A stretch of 64,000 nucleotides of DNA. It comes from Brenneria bubanii (lineage in GTDB: Bacteria; Pseudomonadota; Gammaproteobacteria; Enterobacterales; Enterobacteriaceae). Shown here piece after piece: positions 26,297 through 34,294 of the stretch. A model generated the notes under the pieces. It did not search any database. It saw only the letters and a list, made by a program, of their open reading frames with translations, and had not been told where the DNA came from. Position 1 is the stretch's first letter; the number at the start of each line of letters is the position of its first letter. The translations under genes were made by a program, and so were the position numbers. The DNA lies in contig NZ_JAKMAJ010000017.1 in assembly GCF_022378355.1 (NCBI RefSeq), positions 1 to 64,000 of the forward strand, given 5' to 3'.

Positions 26297-28150
26297 TCAA
26301 AAAGAGAGCGAAACGTTGTAATCCTTAAGCCATGCATTTAAACCTATGGCTAATTCTATGCCCATACGGTCATACATGGGAGATAGGTCGCCAAGCGGCT
26401 TATCTAATGTCTGTTGAATTCGCTTACGATCTAATAAGGGTGTAACAGGTGAATTAGAGTCCTCTAAAATAGTGGTTAACGACTGACGTAAAGCCCTTTC
26501 GTATGCAGGGTGTTGGGTTGAGGGATATGGACTCTTAACTCGATTTGAAATACTTTCAGGCAGGATATCTTTAGTTGCAGCTCTTAGGATGCTTTTTTCA
26601 CGGCCATCAAACGCTTTCATTTCCCAGGGAATATTAAAAGCATATTCAACTAGCCGATGATCGCAAAACGGTACTCTAACTTCAAGACCAACAGCCATAC
26701 TCATTCTGTCCTTACGATCAAGCAATGTTTGAACAAATCTTGTCAGATTGACATAGCTCATTTGCCTCATGCGATGGTTGGTTTCATCCTCCCCAGGTAG
26801 CACAGGCGATTCTGCCAAGGCCTGGCTGTAGCTATCTTGCAAAAACTCATCCATTTTAAGTTTGTTCAATAAGCTCTGTGAAAAAAGAGTCTTTCCGTCG
26901 AAATATTTTCCAGTGACGGAGGTTAGCCATGGATAGGTCTTGGCCGCTATGGCCTCAGGATCATGGAACCAACGATATCCACCAAATACCTCATCTGCTG
27001 ATTCGCCTGAAAGTGCTACAGTTGAATGCTGTCTAATATTCTGAAAAAGCTGATAAAGAGAGGGCCACATATCTCCCCAAAAAGCGGGCGGCATATCTAA
27101 AGCATGCACTATTTTGGAACGTAATTCTGGATCAGCCATTGAGCTACTATCAATTATTATTTCCCCATGCTTAGAATTAATTAGCTCTACCAAATCTCGC
27201 ACAAAAGGAGCATCTGGTGTACCGCGGACCCCGTCGTCAGTGAATTCTGTACCATGATTGGCAAAATCAACAGAGAACGAACGAATATTCTCTTTTCCTG
27301 AGGCAAGAAGCTTTTTAGAAGCCAATGCCGTAATGATGGAGGAGTCCAGACCACCTGATAGAAGGCTGCATAACGGCACATCAGCAACTATATGACGATC
27401 GACGATGTCCTCAAGCAGATCACGGGTATGTTGTATTGTCTGCTCAAGTGTGTCTTGATGTTCATGAGCTTCAAGTTTCCAATAACGACTTTTAAAAAGT
27501 CCATCATGTGAAATTTTTATACATTCTCCAGGCAAAACCTCTCTCATACCTGAAAATATTGCCTGGGCGGGAGTTTTTACCATCTCTAATATTTCCCTCA
27601 TGCCATCCGCGGTCACTTTACGAGGTACAAGAGGGTTAGCTAGAAGGGCTTTTGGCTCAGAGCCAAAAATTATGCCATCTTTTGTTTCAAAATAATAAAG
27701 AGGTTTTACACCCATCCTGTCGCGTACAAGCAACAGTTCTTGTTTTAGCCGATCCCATATAGCGAATGCGTACATACCATTGAGTTTTTCAGGGAAATCT
27801 TTACCCCACTGAAGGTATGAATGTAATACTACCTCAGTATCGCTCCGCGTTTCGAAACGGTGGCCTAAGCTTTGAAGTTCTGTCCTTATCTCTTGAAAGT
27901 TATAAACTTCACCAGTATATGTGATTACTGCCGCAGCACGATATCCATCGTGATTGGCTATCATAGGCTGACGTCCTCCCTCAAGATCAATAACAGACAG
28001 CCTGCGATGCCCTAAGCCAACTGGCCCATCTATCCAAAGACCTTCAGCATCAGGACCACGCAAGGCCATAGTATCAGTCATTCGTTGCAACGTTTCCCGT
28101 TGCGATTCCAAATTTTGGCTATAAGAAAGCCATCCAGTCATTCCACACAT
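26297..28150 (-). CDS. AsnB-type glutamine-dependent amidotransferase of the cluster
   Basis: 617 residues with both halves of asparagine synthetase B. N-terminal class II glutaminase: Cys2 after Met1, then Arg50 (HRRLSVID), Asn84 (VYNF) and Asp104 (SDTE). C-terminal ATP-pyrophosphatase domain: SGGLDSS at 265-271, SFSVDFANHG and SGESADEVFGGY. All catalytic residues look intact, so ammonia from glutamine should be passed to an acyl-adenylate. In this operon the acceptor is probably the carboxylate of the assembled metabolite, giving a primary amide (as in primocarcin), rather than aspartate. That substrate is inference. GGAG lies nine bases before the ATG. Confidence 0.85.
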   Translation of the reverse strand: MCGMTGWLSYSQNLESQRETLQRMTDTMALRGPDAEGLWIDGPVGLGHRRLSVIDLEGGRQPMIANHDGYRAAAVITYTGEVYNFQEIRTELQSLGHRFETRSDTEVVLHSYLQWGKDFPEKLNGMYAFAIWDRLKQELLLVRDRMGVKPLYYFETKDGIIFGSEPKALLANPLVPRKVTADGMREILEMVKTPAQAIFSGMREVLPGECIKISHDGLFKSRYWKLEAHEHQDTLEQTIQHTRDLLEDIVDRHIVADVPLCSLLSGGLDSSIITALASKKLLASGKENIRSFSVDFANHGTEFTDDGVRGTPDAPFVRDLVELINSKHGEIIIDSSSMADPELRSKIVHALDMPPAFWGDMWPSLYQLFQNIRQHSTVALSGESADEVFGGYRWFHDPEAIAAKTYPWLTSVTGKYFDGKTLFSQSLLNKLKMDEFLQDSYSQALAESPVLPGEDETNHRMRQMSYVNLTRFVQTLLDRKDRMSMAVGLEVRVPFCDHRLVEYAFNIPWEMKAFDGREKSILRAATKDILPESISNRVKSPYPSTQHPAYERALRQSLTTILEDSNSPVTPLLDRKRIQQTLDKPLGDLSPMYDRMGIELAIGLNAWLKDYNVSLSF

Positions 28151-28174
28151 AATTTGACTCCAGGAATTAATTGT

Positions 28175-29245
28175 TTATCCGAGGCTTTCTAAGTCGGCAT
28201 TATGAGGTAGCAGGGCTCGTGCTTGACCTCGTATATAACGTGCTGGCAATGGTGCCAAAACTTTTTGACTGATTTCATCCAGCAATCTTTGCAGGTTGAA
28301 TGTTGCATTGAGATCTGCAAATGGTCGAATAGGAGGAGCGTTAGTTGAAACATATAAAATTACGTCTTTGCAGAACAGAGATAATTTTTCAATGGTCTCT
28401 AAACCGGGTTTTCTTGGCTCAGTTTTTAAATCCAACACAGTGATATTCTTACCATTTATATCCCGAGTCCAAATCTTGAGATGGTCACTGTCCCATTCAG
28501 GAGTGTCGTAAACAATTCGGGAGTGATATAATTTTCCAGATTGATTAATAAAGGTAAAATCTACGTTTCGTTGGCGTTTAATATTGACAAAGCTGCTATA
28601 ACCAGCAATTGGTGAATCACCCAGTTTCGCGGTGATTAAAACAGTATCAAGGATATATTCACCTGAAATTGAGAAATCAGATTTAATACCCAATGCTGCT
28701 TCTAGCTTTAATGGCATATCTTCTTCACAAATCCAATATATCAAATCCAATGCATGGATAATTTCACTGGTAACGCCACATGTAGGTCGATAATCATTAA
28801 TACGGTCCTTTCCCCAATAAAACGTCGCTCTGATTAGGGTCCATTGCTGTTTCTTGACTTCATTCCGTAGTGTTTGGGTCGTCTCTGAATAGCGCTCAAC
28901 TAGATTAAGTGCAAACCCTTTAATATTTTTAAGTGATTTATTCAAGTCGCTCCAGTCTTCACCAGGTACAGCTAATGGTTTTTCGCAAATAACAAAGCCT
29001 TTAAAAGAAGACAATTCTTTTAAAATTAAAATATGGCTATGATCATTCACGCTCACAACAACGATATCTGGGCAGAATTTTTTAATTGCTTCAGACACTG
29101 TATCAAAATACGGTAACTCTTCACTGCGCTTACGCCTTCCAACATAAGAAAATAACATAGGGATACCTAATTCTTTTCCTAAATTAACGAAAGAACGATG
29201 ATAACGCTGGCCTGCATAGCCCAACCCAATAATAAGTATTTTCAT
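28175..29245 (-). CDS. Gfo/Idh/MocA-family oxidoreductase of the cluster
   Basis: 356 residues. N-terminal Rossmann fold begins ILIIGLGYAGQRYH (GxGxxG at 7-12); the family motif CEKPLA is present with Glu88-Lys89-Pro90, followed by NLVERYSE. The C-terminal alpha/beta domain is recognisable (YWGKDRIND, EIIHALDLIYWI). The start overlaps the GNAT gene by 4 bases (ATGA). In the alaremycin pathway, as I recall it, a Gfo/Idh-type enzyme (AlmC) removes water from the N-acetylated hydroxy intermediate to give the exo-methylene group; that is the role I propose here. Confidence 0.8.
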   Translation of the reverse strand: MKILIIGLGYAGQRYHRSFVNLGKELGIPMLFSYVGRRKRSEELPYFDTVSEAIKKFCPDIVVVSVNDHSHILILKELSSFKGFVICEKPLAVPGEDWSDLNKSLKNIKGFALNLVERYSETTQTLRNEVKKQQWTLIRATFYWGKDRINDYRPTCGVTSEIIHALDLIYWICEEDMPLKLEAALGIKSDFSISGEYILDTVLITAKLGDSPIAGYSSFVNIKRQRNVDFTFINQSGKLYHSRIVYDTPEWDSDHLKIWTRDINGKNITVLDLKTEPRKPGLETIEKLSLFCKDVILYVSTNAPPIRPFADLNATFNLQRLLDEISQKVLAPLPARYIRGQARALLPHNADLESLG

Positions 29246-29751
29246 AACCTATTTCCTTCATAGATGAAAAATTTCTCAGGGCTAATAATGAACCCTAATT
29301 TTTCATAAAGGCTTTCAGCTTCTTTAGTTGACTCCAGAACAACTTTAGAAACTGCTCTCTCCTCAAACCAACTTAGTAGATCTTGCATAATGCGAAATGC
29401 GACTCCACGTCTTCGCCATTGAGGAAGAACAACCACAGACTGGACCCAACCGCACAATCCTGTGATGCAATCTGGAGAGGGGGGACGACTATCAACGATA
29501 CCTGTGGCACATCCTGCAAGTTGCCCTTCACATTCTGCGACAACTATTCTGATGTTTTCGTTGCTACCATGAAGATCATTTATCCAGTTGTTATAAGCCG
29601 TTTTCCAAAGATTACTTTCTTGGGCATTACGACTCGTATATATTGTGCTATGATTGCCATCCAGTAAAATAGCACGTAGCTTTATAAGACTTTGAATGTC
29701 CTCTATTCTAGCCACACGAATATTAATTTGATTATCAAATTTAATCATCAT
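29242..29751 (-). CDS. GNAT N-acetyltransferase of the cluster
   Basis: 169 residues covering one GNAT domain. The acetyl-CoA loop is QWRRRGVAFRIM (R-R-x-G-x-A, about 113-118), after the beta strand WVQSVVVLP; the C-terminal strand VVLESTKEAESLYEKLGF completes the fold. Start and stop are coupled to both neighbours: TAATG with the ALAS gene, ATGA with the oxidoreductase gene. Expected substrate is the amino group of the 5-amino-4-oxo acid made by the ALAS-like enzyme, giving an N-acetyl (or other N-acyl) derivative. Confidence 0.85.
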   Translation of the reverse strand: MMIKFDNQINIRVARIEDIQSLIKLRAILLDGNHSTIYTSRNAQESNLWKTAYNNWINDLHGSNENIRIVVAECEGQLAGCATGIVDSRPPSPDCITGLCGWVQSVVVLPQWRRRGVAFRIMQDLLSWFEERAVSKVVLESTKEAESLYEKLGFIISPEKFFIYEGNRL

Positions 29752-30983
29752 TATGCAGCCTGCCCTGTAGATGATTTATGTTTTAGAGGGATATCGAAAT
29801 GCTGAAATACTTCCAAAAGTGATTTAGCAAGATGGATAATTTGTTCTTCGCTGTGATTAGGTGTAGCGTTGACCCTAAATCGCTCAGTTCCTACAGCTAC
29901 TGAAGGATAATTAATAGGTTGCAAGTAAACCCCGTGTTCCTTCAATAAACGCTCTGCTGCGGCCTTGCATTTTACCGCGTCGCCCACAAGAACAGGTAAT
30001 ATATGAGTTGTAGAGCAAGGCATCACCGGAATGTTCAGTCGATCAAGTTCTGAACGCAAAAGCTTGGTGCGCTCATGAAGCATTTCTCGCTCTTGAGAGT
30101 GTTTTTTGAGATACTCAACGCTAGCTAAGCAACCAGCTGTGATTGCAGGAGGTAAGGATGTAGTGAAAATGAAACCAGTTGCGAATGAGCGTATAGCATC
30201 TATCATCCATTTTGATCCGGTAATATATCCCCCAATTACACCAATGGCTTTGGCCATTGTCCCCTGAATAATATCAATTTTATTTGCCACACCAACTTGT
30301 GCGGCAATTCCTTCCCCATTGGGGCCATACATACCAATAGCATGTACTTCATCAAGGTAAGTTAAAGCATTATGTTTTTTAGCCACTTCAACAATGGATT
30401 CAATAGGGGATATATCGCCATCCATTGAATAAATCGATTCAAAAATAACTATTTTTGGTCGCGTTAGTGGGTATTTAGAAAGAATTTTATCCAGATTATC
30501 TACGTCATTATGTTTAAAAATCTGCCGTTCTGTTTGAGTTGAACGTATGCCATTAATTATTGAAGCGTGATTATTTTCGTCACTAATTACCACGCAATCT
30601 GGTATTTGCCGCAATAGGCATTGCAGTGTTGCGTCATTGGAGCTAAAACCAGTTGGGAAAACTAAAGCTGCTTCCTTGCTATGCCATTCGGCAAGGCTGC
30701 TTTCTAATTTCCCATATAATCCATGTGTACCGCCAATATTCCGAGATCCTCCTGAGCCTGCACCGTAGGAATCGATAGCCTCATGCATGGCTTGTCGAAC
30801 AACGGGATGTTGAGATATTCCTAGATAATCATTACTGCACCACACTACAACAGGTCTGGACTCGTCTCCTTCCAGATGAGCTAGGGGATAGCTACCACAT
30901 ATACGATTTAGTGTAATAAAAGTACGATACTGACCTAAAGATTTAAGGCCGTTCAGCTTTTCATTCAATAAATTCTGGTACAT
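29751..30983 (-). CDS. 5-Aminolevulinate-synthase-type PLP enzyme, predicted serine/succinyl-CoA condensing (AlmA-like)
   Basis: 410 residues in the alpha-oxoamine synthase family, much closer to ALAS than to BioF, KBL or SPT: residue 20 Arg in GQYRTF, CSNDYLG, DENNHASIINGIRS, IFKHNDVDNL, DEVHAIGMYG and GTMAKAIG with the PLP lysine at 245; the C-terminus has LQPINYPSVAVGTERFRV, the ALAS succinyl-CoA region. The glycine-specificity position (Thr83 in Rhodobacter capsulatus ALAS, within GGTRN) is Ser80 here (GGSRN). Enterobacteria make ALA from glutamyl-tRNA, so this is not the heme enzyme. First gene of the operon, with AGGGGTGA upstream of the ATG. Confidence 0.88.
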   Translation of the reverse strand: MYQNLLNEKLNGLKSLGQYRTFITLNRICGSYPLAHLEGDESRPVVVWCSNDYLGISQHPVVRQAMHEAIDSYGAGSGGSRNIGGTHGLYGKLESSLAEWHSKEAALVFPTGFSSNDATLQCLLRQIPDCVVISDENNHASIINGIRSTQTERQIFKHNDVDNLDKILSKYPLTRPKIVIFESIYSMDGDISPIESIVEVAKKHNALTYLDEVHAIGMYGPNGEGIAAQVGVANKIDIIQGTMAKAIGVIGGYITGSKWMIDAIRSFATGFIFTTSLPPAITAGCLASVEYLKKHSQEREMLHERTKLLRSELDRLNIPVMPCSTTHILPVLVGDAVKCKAAAERLLKEHGVYLQPINYPSVAVGTERFRVNATPNHSEEQIIHLAKSLLEVFQHFDIPLKHKSSTGQAA

Positions 30984-31027
30984 TTTGTCACCCCTGTAAT
31001 TTTTACAAACACCGTGGATGCAAAGGT

Positions 31028-31058
31028 CGCTACGCTCTTAATAATTAGGGGCGTAGCG
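31028..31058. promoter_or_regulatory. Candidate operator between the metabolite operon and its regulator
   Basis: CGCTACGC (31028-31035) and GCGTAGCG (31051-31058) form a perfect 8-bp inverted repeat with a 15-base AT-rich centre (TCTTAATAATTAGGG) that could hold a promoter -10 element. It lies 45 bases upstream of the ALAS start and 64 upstream of the divergent regulator gene, the expected place for shared control. Confidence 0.55.
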
Positions 31059-31121
31059 GCATTGAATTGCATTGTGTCTTGGTTTTTTTACCATTACAAT
31101 CTAACTGTTTATGCTATTACT

Positions 31122-31997
31122 ATGAGTGATGTGATGAGAACAGTTCGCAATATGCAGAGGACACGTAAAGAGCTATCTGAATTTTTGCGTAGCCGCCGAG
31201 AACGTTTGGAGCCTGCTGATGTGGGGCTGACATCAACGGGGAGAAGACGCACTCCAGGCCTTCGCAGAGAGGAAGTGGCTGCGCTTGCAGGGGTGGGGCT
31301 GACATGGTACACCTGGTTAGAACAAGGCAGAGATATTGGCGTTTCAGCAGCATTTCTTGATAGTCTTTCACGTGTCTTAAAACTTGATGCCACCGAACGC
31401 CGTCATCTCTACCTTTTGACACAACAACGACCTCCCGTAGAGCCAGGTAAAACATGGTGCATTGTGCCTCCCCTTATCCATCGCCTTATGGGGAATTTAA
31501 AAGCCAGTCCGGCCTATGTGATAAATTTAAGATGGGATGTCATTGCATGGAATATGGCTGCTGATCGTGTCTTTCATTTCTCAGAATATGCGCCAGAACG
31601 CAGGAATCTTCTCTGGATGATCTTTACTGACCAGCCTACACGTATGTTGTTCGACCCTTGGGAAGAGCAAGCTCATCAGTTAATTTCACATTTCCGTAGA
31701 GACTTTGTTAGAGCAACGCAAGCTGCTGATATATCTGAATTAATTAAAGATCTTGAAAATATTGATCCAGATTTCAAAACATGGTGGCATGAGCAGGATA
31801 TTCATGGCCCTTACTATGAAAAACGACAGTTAAATGTTGAAGGAGTAGGTTATGTTTCTTTCGAACATACCATGCTGACAATCGATCAGGACAGACATTT
31901 AAGGCTAGTATATTACGCTGCCATAGAGGGGAGTGATACTGGCTTGAAGTTTGAAAAATGGGTGACCTCAGATCCCGAGAAAACCGTTAGAAATTAA
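31122..31997 (+). CDS. MmyB-like XRE transcriptional regulator
   Basis: 291 residues from ATG 31122; an earlier in-frame start (31014) adds a hydrophobic stretch that is unlikely to be translated. Residues 10-85 hold an XRE helix-turn-helix (ELSEFLRSRRERLEP, RRTPGLRREEVAALAGVGLTWYTWLEQGR). The C-terminal part (YVINLRWDVIAWNMAADRVF, LLWMIFTD) is the MmyB ligand-binding domain, a PAS-like fold that binds lipid-like or small ligands. It is transcribed divergently from the five-gene operon and is the obvious local regulator, probably via the inverted repeat between them. Confidence 0.85.
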   Translation: MSDVMRTVRNMQRTRKELSEFLRSRRERLEPADVGLTSTGRRRTPGLRREEVAALAGVGLTWYTWLEQGRDIGVSAAFLDSLSRVLKLDATERRHLYLLTQQRPPVEPGKTWCIVPPLIHRLMGNLKASPAYVINLRWDVIAWNMAADRVFHFSEYAPERRNLLWMIFTDQPTRMLFDPWEEQAHQLISHFRRDFVRATQAADISELIKDLENIDPDFKTWWHEQDIHGPYYEKRQLNVEGVGYVSFEHTMLTIDQDRHLRLVYYAAIEGSDTGLKFEKWVTSDPEKTVRN

Positions 31998-32011
31998 TTT
32001 TCTTAACATAG

Positions 32012-32170
32012 TTAAATAATGTATAAAGAAATTCTGCCAACAGGAATAACTATTAAAAATGCAGTCTTTTCTGGTTTGTTTCTGTATTGTTTCCTGCTGT
32101 GTTTTTTTTCGATAACTTGGAACATATCTCCGGAAAGAAGAACTGAAATTCCATGGTTTATTTCTCTAGA
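32012..32170 (-). pseudogene. Fragment of a paralogue of the 23694-24617 ICE gene
   Basis: The minus frame reads REINHGISVLLSGDMFQVIE, matching DINYGISVFLSGEIFQLFE in the middle of the protein at 23694-24617; the two then diverge (KKHSRKQYRNK against KVTWKIRMEQQI). Nucleotide similarity is clear but well below identity, so it is a diverged paralogue, not a recent copy. It is fused in frame to the integrase relic on its right. Confidence 0.7.
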
Positions 32171-32179
32171 TCCTTTTAC

Positions 32180-32524
32180 GAGTAACGCATTCTGCGACCA
32201 CTGGCAGGATTCCATCAAAGCGCTACAAGCCATCGCCCGGAATCCGTGACCGTAGACATCCGTTTTGGTGTCATAGCTCATTAGTCGTAATGCTTTGTTG
32301 ACTGTGTTTTAGCACATTGGTTTATACGGGTTATGGTCGCCGGGAAACACCAGTTCCAGATGGCCTGAAATCGCTCGAATCTGCTTCAGAATGTCGATGG
32401 CTTGTCGGGAGAGCGGGACAATATGCGGCATGCGCATTTTCGCGCCACGTCCGGAGTAGCGAACGCCGGCAATCGCATCGCGGGTGGCGGGTATGGTCCA
32501 GATCCTGTTTCTGAAATCTATCTC
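32180..32524 (-). pseudogene. Relic of a second P4-type integrase
   Basis: Covers about residues 249-363 of the intact integrase at 33032-34294: DEIDFRNRIWTIPATRDAI through GHLELVFPGDHNPYKPMC, then a stop where the intact gene has Glu (ENTVN), then SYDTKTDVYGHGFRAMACS with the HxxR motif. The N-terminal two thirds and the catalytic tyrosine region are missing. It is highly similar to the intact gene, so it came from a close relative of this element. Confidence 0.85.
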
Positions 32525-32529
32525 GTCTG

Positions 32530-32829
32530 GGAGGACTTTGCTTTGCCAATGTACCGGGGCTGCATTTGTATGTTGTTCAACTGGCGCAAAAGCATCGACC
32601 GAAAGGTGTCGATGTTGCGTCGGCATTGAACATTGCTGCCGCCAATTTGGGGGTCGCATTGGCATCTTTTATCGGTGCGCGTGTGGTTGCCTCGCCTATG
32701 GGCTTACAGGCGACGCCCTGGGTTACCGCGTTGTTGGTTGTTGTGGCATTACTGCTCACGGTATGGAGTGGTTTCCTGGACCGCAAGGCTTTGGCAGAAA
32801 ATAACGGGTGGAAACATGATGCAGATTAA
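32530..32829 (+). pseudogene. C-terminal fragment of an MFS exporter
   Basis: Plus-strand frame reads LCFANVPGLHLYVVQLAQKH, DVASALNIAAANLGVALASF and ATPWVTALLVVVALLLT, then SGFLDRKALAENN and a stop. This is the last two to three membrane segments of a DHA1 drug/arabinose efflux protein. It begins right at the left edge of the integrase relic, with no start codon and no 5' part, so it was cut by insertion or deletion. It is not from the exporter at 25066-26238. Confidence 0.75.
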
Positions 32830-33031
32830 AACGATCATCCCCTCGGCCATAGACCTGATACGAGTTCCCGGCCAATTAACAATAGATTAGCCATTTATTT
32901 TGATGGTCGACTGAATAATGCGATGACGCAATAATGATTTTATCGTGACACAGAATTCAGAGCTCTCTTTTGAAATATAAATCAGAGCCCATCCACCGGG
33001 CCCTGTTCTGTAACCATTTTGTACTTTAATA
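32830..33031. other. Short non-coding spacer left of the integrase
   Basis: About 200 bases with no coding frame and no clear hairpin between the MFS relic and the integrase stop codon. Confidence 0.4.
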
Positions 33032-34294
33032 TCAGCCTATTATCACCCGCTTATCTAATATATATGGGGGGACGTACTCTTTCCGGCATACATCCAGATA
33101 ATCCGACCACCACTGCATCATCGCTTTGCGGGCTTCAAGATGGGCGGCTTTGTGGATATAGGCCGCCCGTACGCTGTTGCGCTCCTGATGACTCATCTGG
33201 CGTTCAACCGCATCCTGCGACCACTGGCCGGATTCCATCAAGGCGCTACAGGCCATCGCCCGGAATCCGTGGCCGCAGACATCCGTTTTGGTATCATACC
33301 CCATCAGACGAAGCGCCTTGTTGACGGTGTTTTCGCACATGGGTTTATACGGATTATGGTTGCCAGGGAATACCAGTTCCAGATGGCCTGAAATCGCTTT
33401 GATTTGCTTCAGAATGTCGATGGCTTGCCGGGACAGCGGCACGATATGCGGCGTGCGCATTTTCGCGCCGCGCCCGGAGTAGCGAACGCCGGCAATCGCG
33501 TCGCGGGTGGCGGGAATGGTCCAGATTCTATTTTTGAAATCTATCTCGCGCCAGCGAGCGAAGCGCAGTTCGCTGGAACGGATAAACAGGTGCAGGGTGA
33601 GCAGTACCGCAAGCCGGGTCAGTTCCCGACCTTGCTGATAGTTTTCAATGCGTTCCAGCAGCTCAGGCAGACGCTCCAGCGGCAGAGCCGGATAGTGGCG
33701 TCTAACCGGCGGAGCCGTTACGCCAACTAAGTTCAGCGCCGGGTTGTTTTCAATCCATCCTTGCTGAACCGCGTAACGCATAATATTGCACAGATGCTGC
33801 CGTGCGCGGGAGGCCACCTCTAGCAAACCTTTTTCCTCAATACCTTTCAGAAGGGCAGTGAAGTGTCGGGTTTTCAGTTCCGTTATCGGCTGATTACCGA
33901 TCGCCGGAAAAACATGATTGTTCAGGCTGGCAAGCAAGCGAGCGGCATGGTTCTCCGACCAGGTTCTGTTGCTTTTATGCCAGCTCAGCGCAACGGTCTT
34001 GAAACTCTTTGCTGGTGAACGCGCTGCCTTTTCAGCGGCTCGTTGCTGCGCCGGGTTGATATTCTGCACCAGTAGTTTGCGGAGTACATCACGTTTCTGT
34101 CGTGCTTCCGACAAACTGATTAACGGATAGGCACCCAGCGCTATGCGGGTTTCTTTGCCAGCGAAATAGTACCTGAAGTACCAGAGACGTGAACCAGTAG
34201 GTTTAACGTGGAGATATAGACCGTGAGAATCGGATAGTTTTATGGGGGTAACGGGAAGTTTTAAGTTGCGGATTTTCGTGTCGTTTAGGGACAT
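33032..34294 (-). CDS. int: P4-type tyrosine recombinase (ICE integrase)
   Basis: 420 residues: the N-terminal DUF4102 arm-binding domain (IKLSDSHGLYLHVKPTGSRL, ALGAYPLISLSEARQKR), a core-binding domain (about 100-190) and the catalytic domain with Arg239 (IRSSELR), His342 and Arg345 (HGFRA), His369 and Tyr379 (AAYIH). It sits 162 bases from the 3' end of tRNA-Asn, which is the usual position and target of this integrase type. It should catalyse integration and excision of the whole element. All key residues are present. Confidence 0.95.
   Translation of the reverse strand: MSLNDTKIRNLKLPVTPIKLSDSHGLYLHVKPTGSRLWYFRYYFAGKETRIALGAYPLISLSEARQKRDVLRKLLVQNINPAQQRAAEKAARSPAKSFKTVALSWHKSNRTWSENHAARLLASLNNHVFPAIGNQPITELKTRHFTALLKGIEEKGLLEVASRARQHLCNIMRYAVQQGWIENNPALNLVGVTAPPVRRHYPALPLERLPELLERIENYQQGRELTRLAVLLTLHLFIRSSELRFARWREIDFKNRIWTIPATRDAIAGVRYSGRGAKMRTPHIVPLSRQAIDILKQIKAISGHLELVFPGNHNPYKPMCENTVNKALRLMGYDTKTDVCGHGFRAMACSALMESGQWSQDAVERQMSHQERNSVRAAYIHKAAHLEARKAMMQWWSDYLDVCRKEYVPPYILDKRVIIG

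Noticed and set aside
29751-30983. ALAS-like gene as the housekeeping heme enzyme
   Set aside because: Gammaproteobacteria make ALA from glutamyl-tRNA, and the gene lies in an operon with tailoring enzymes on a mobile element.
29751-30983. ALAS-like gene as a second BioF or KBL
   Set aside because: The NNHASIINGIRS, PINYPSVAVGTERFR and GSGGSRNIGG patterns are ALAS-type; the true bioF is at 59785-60933 and differs at these sites.
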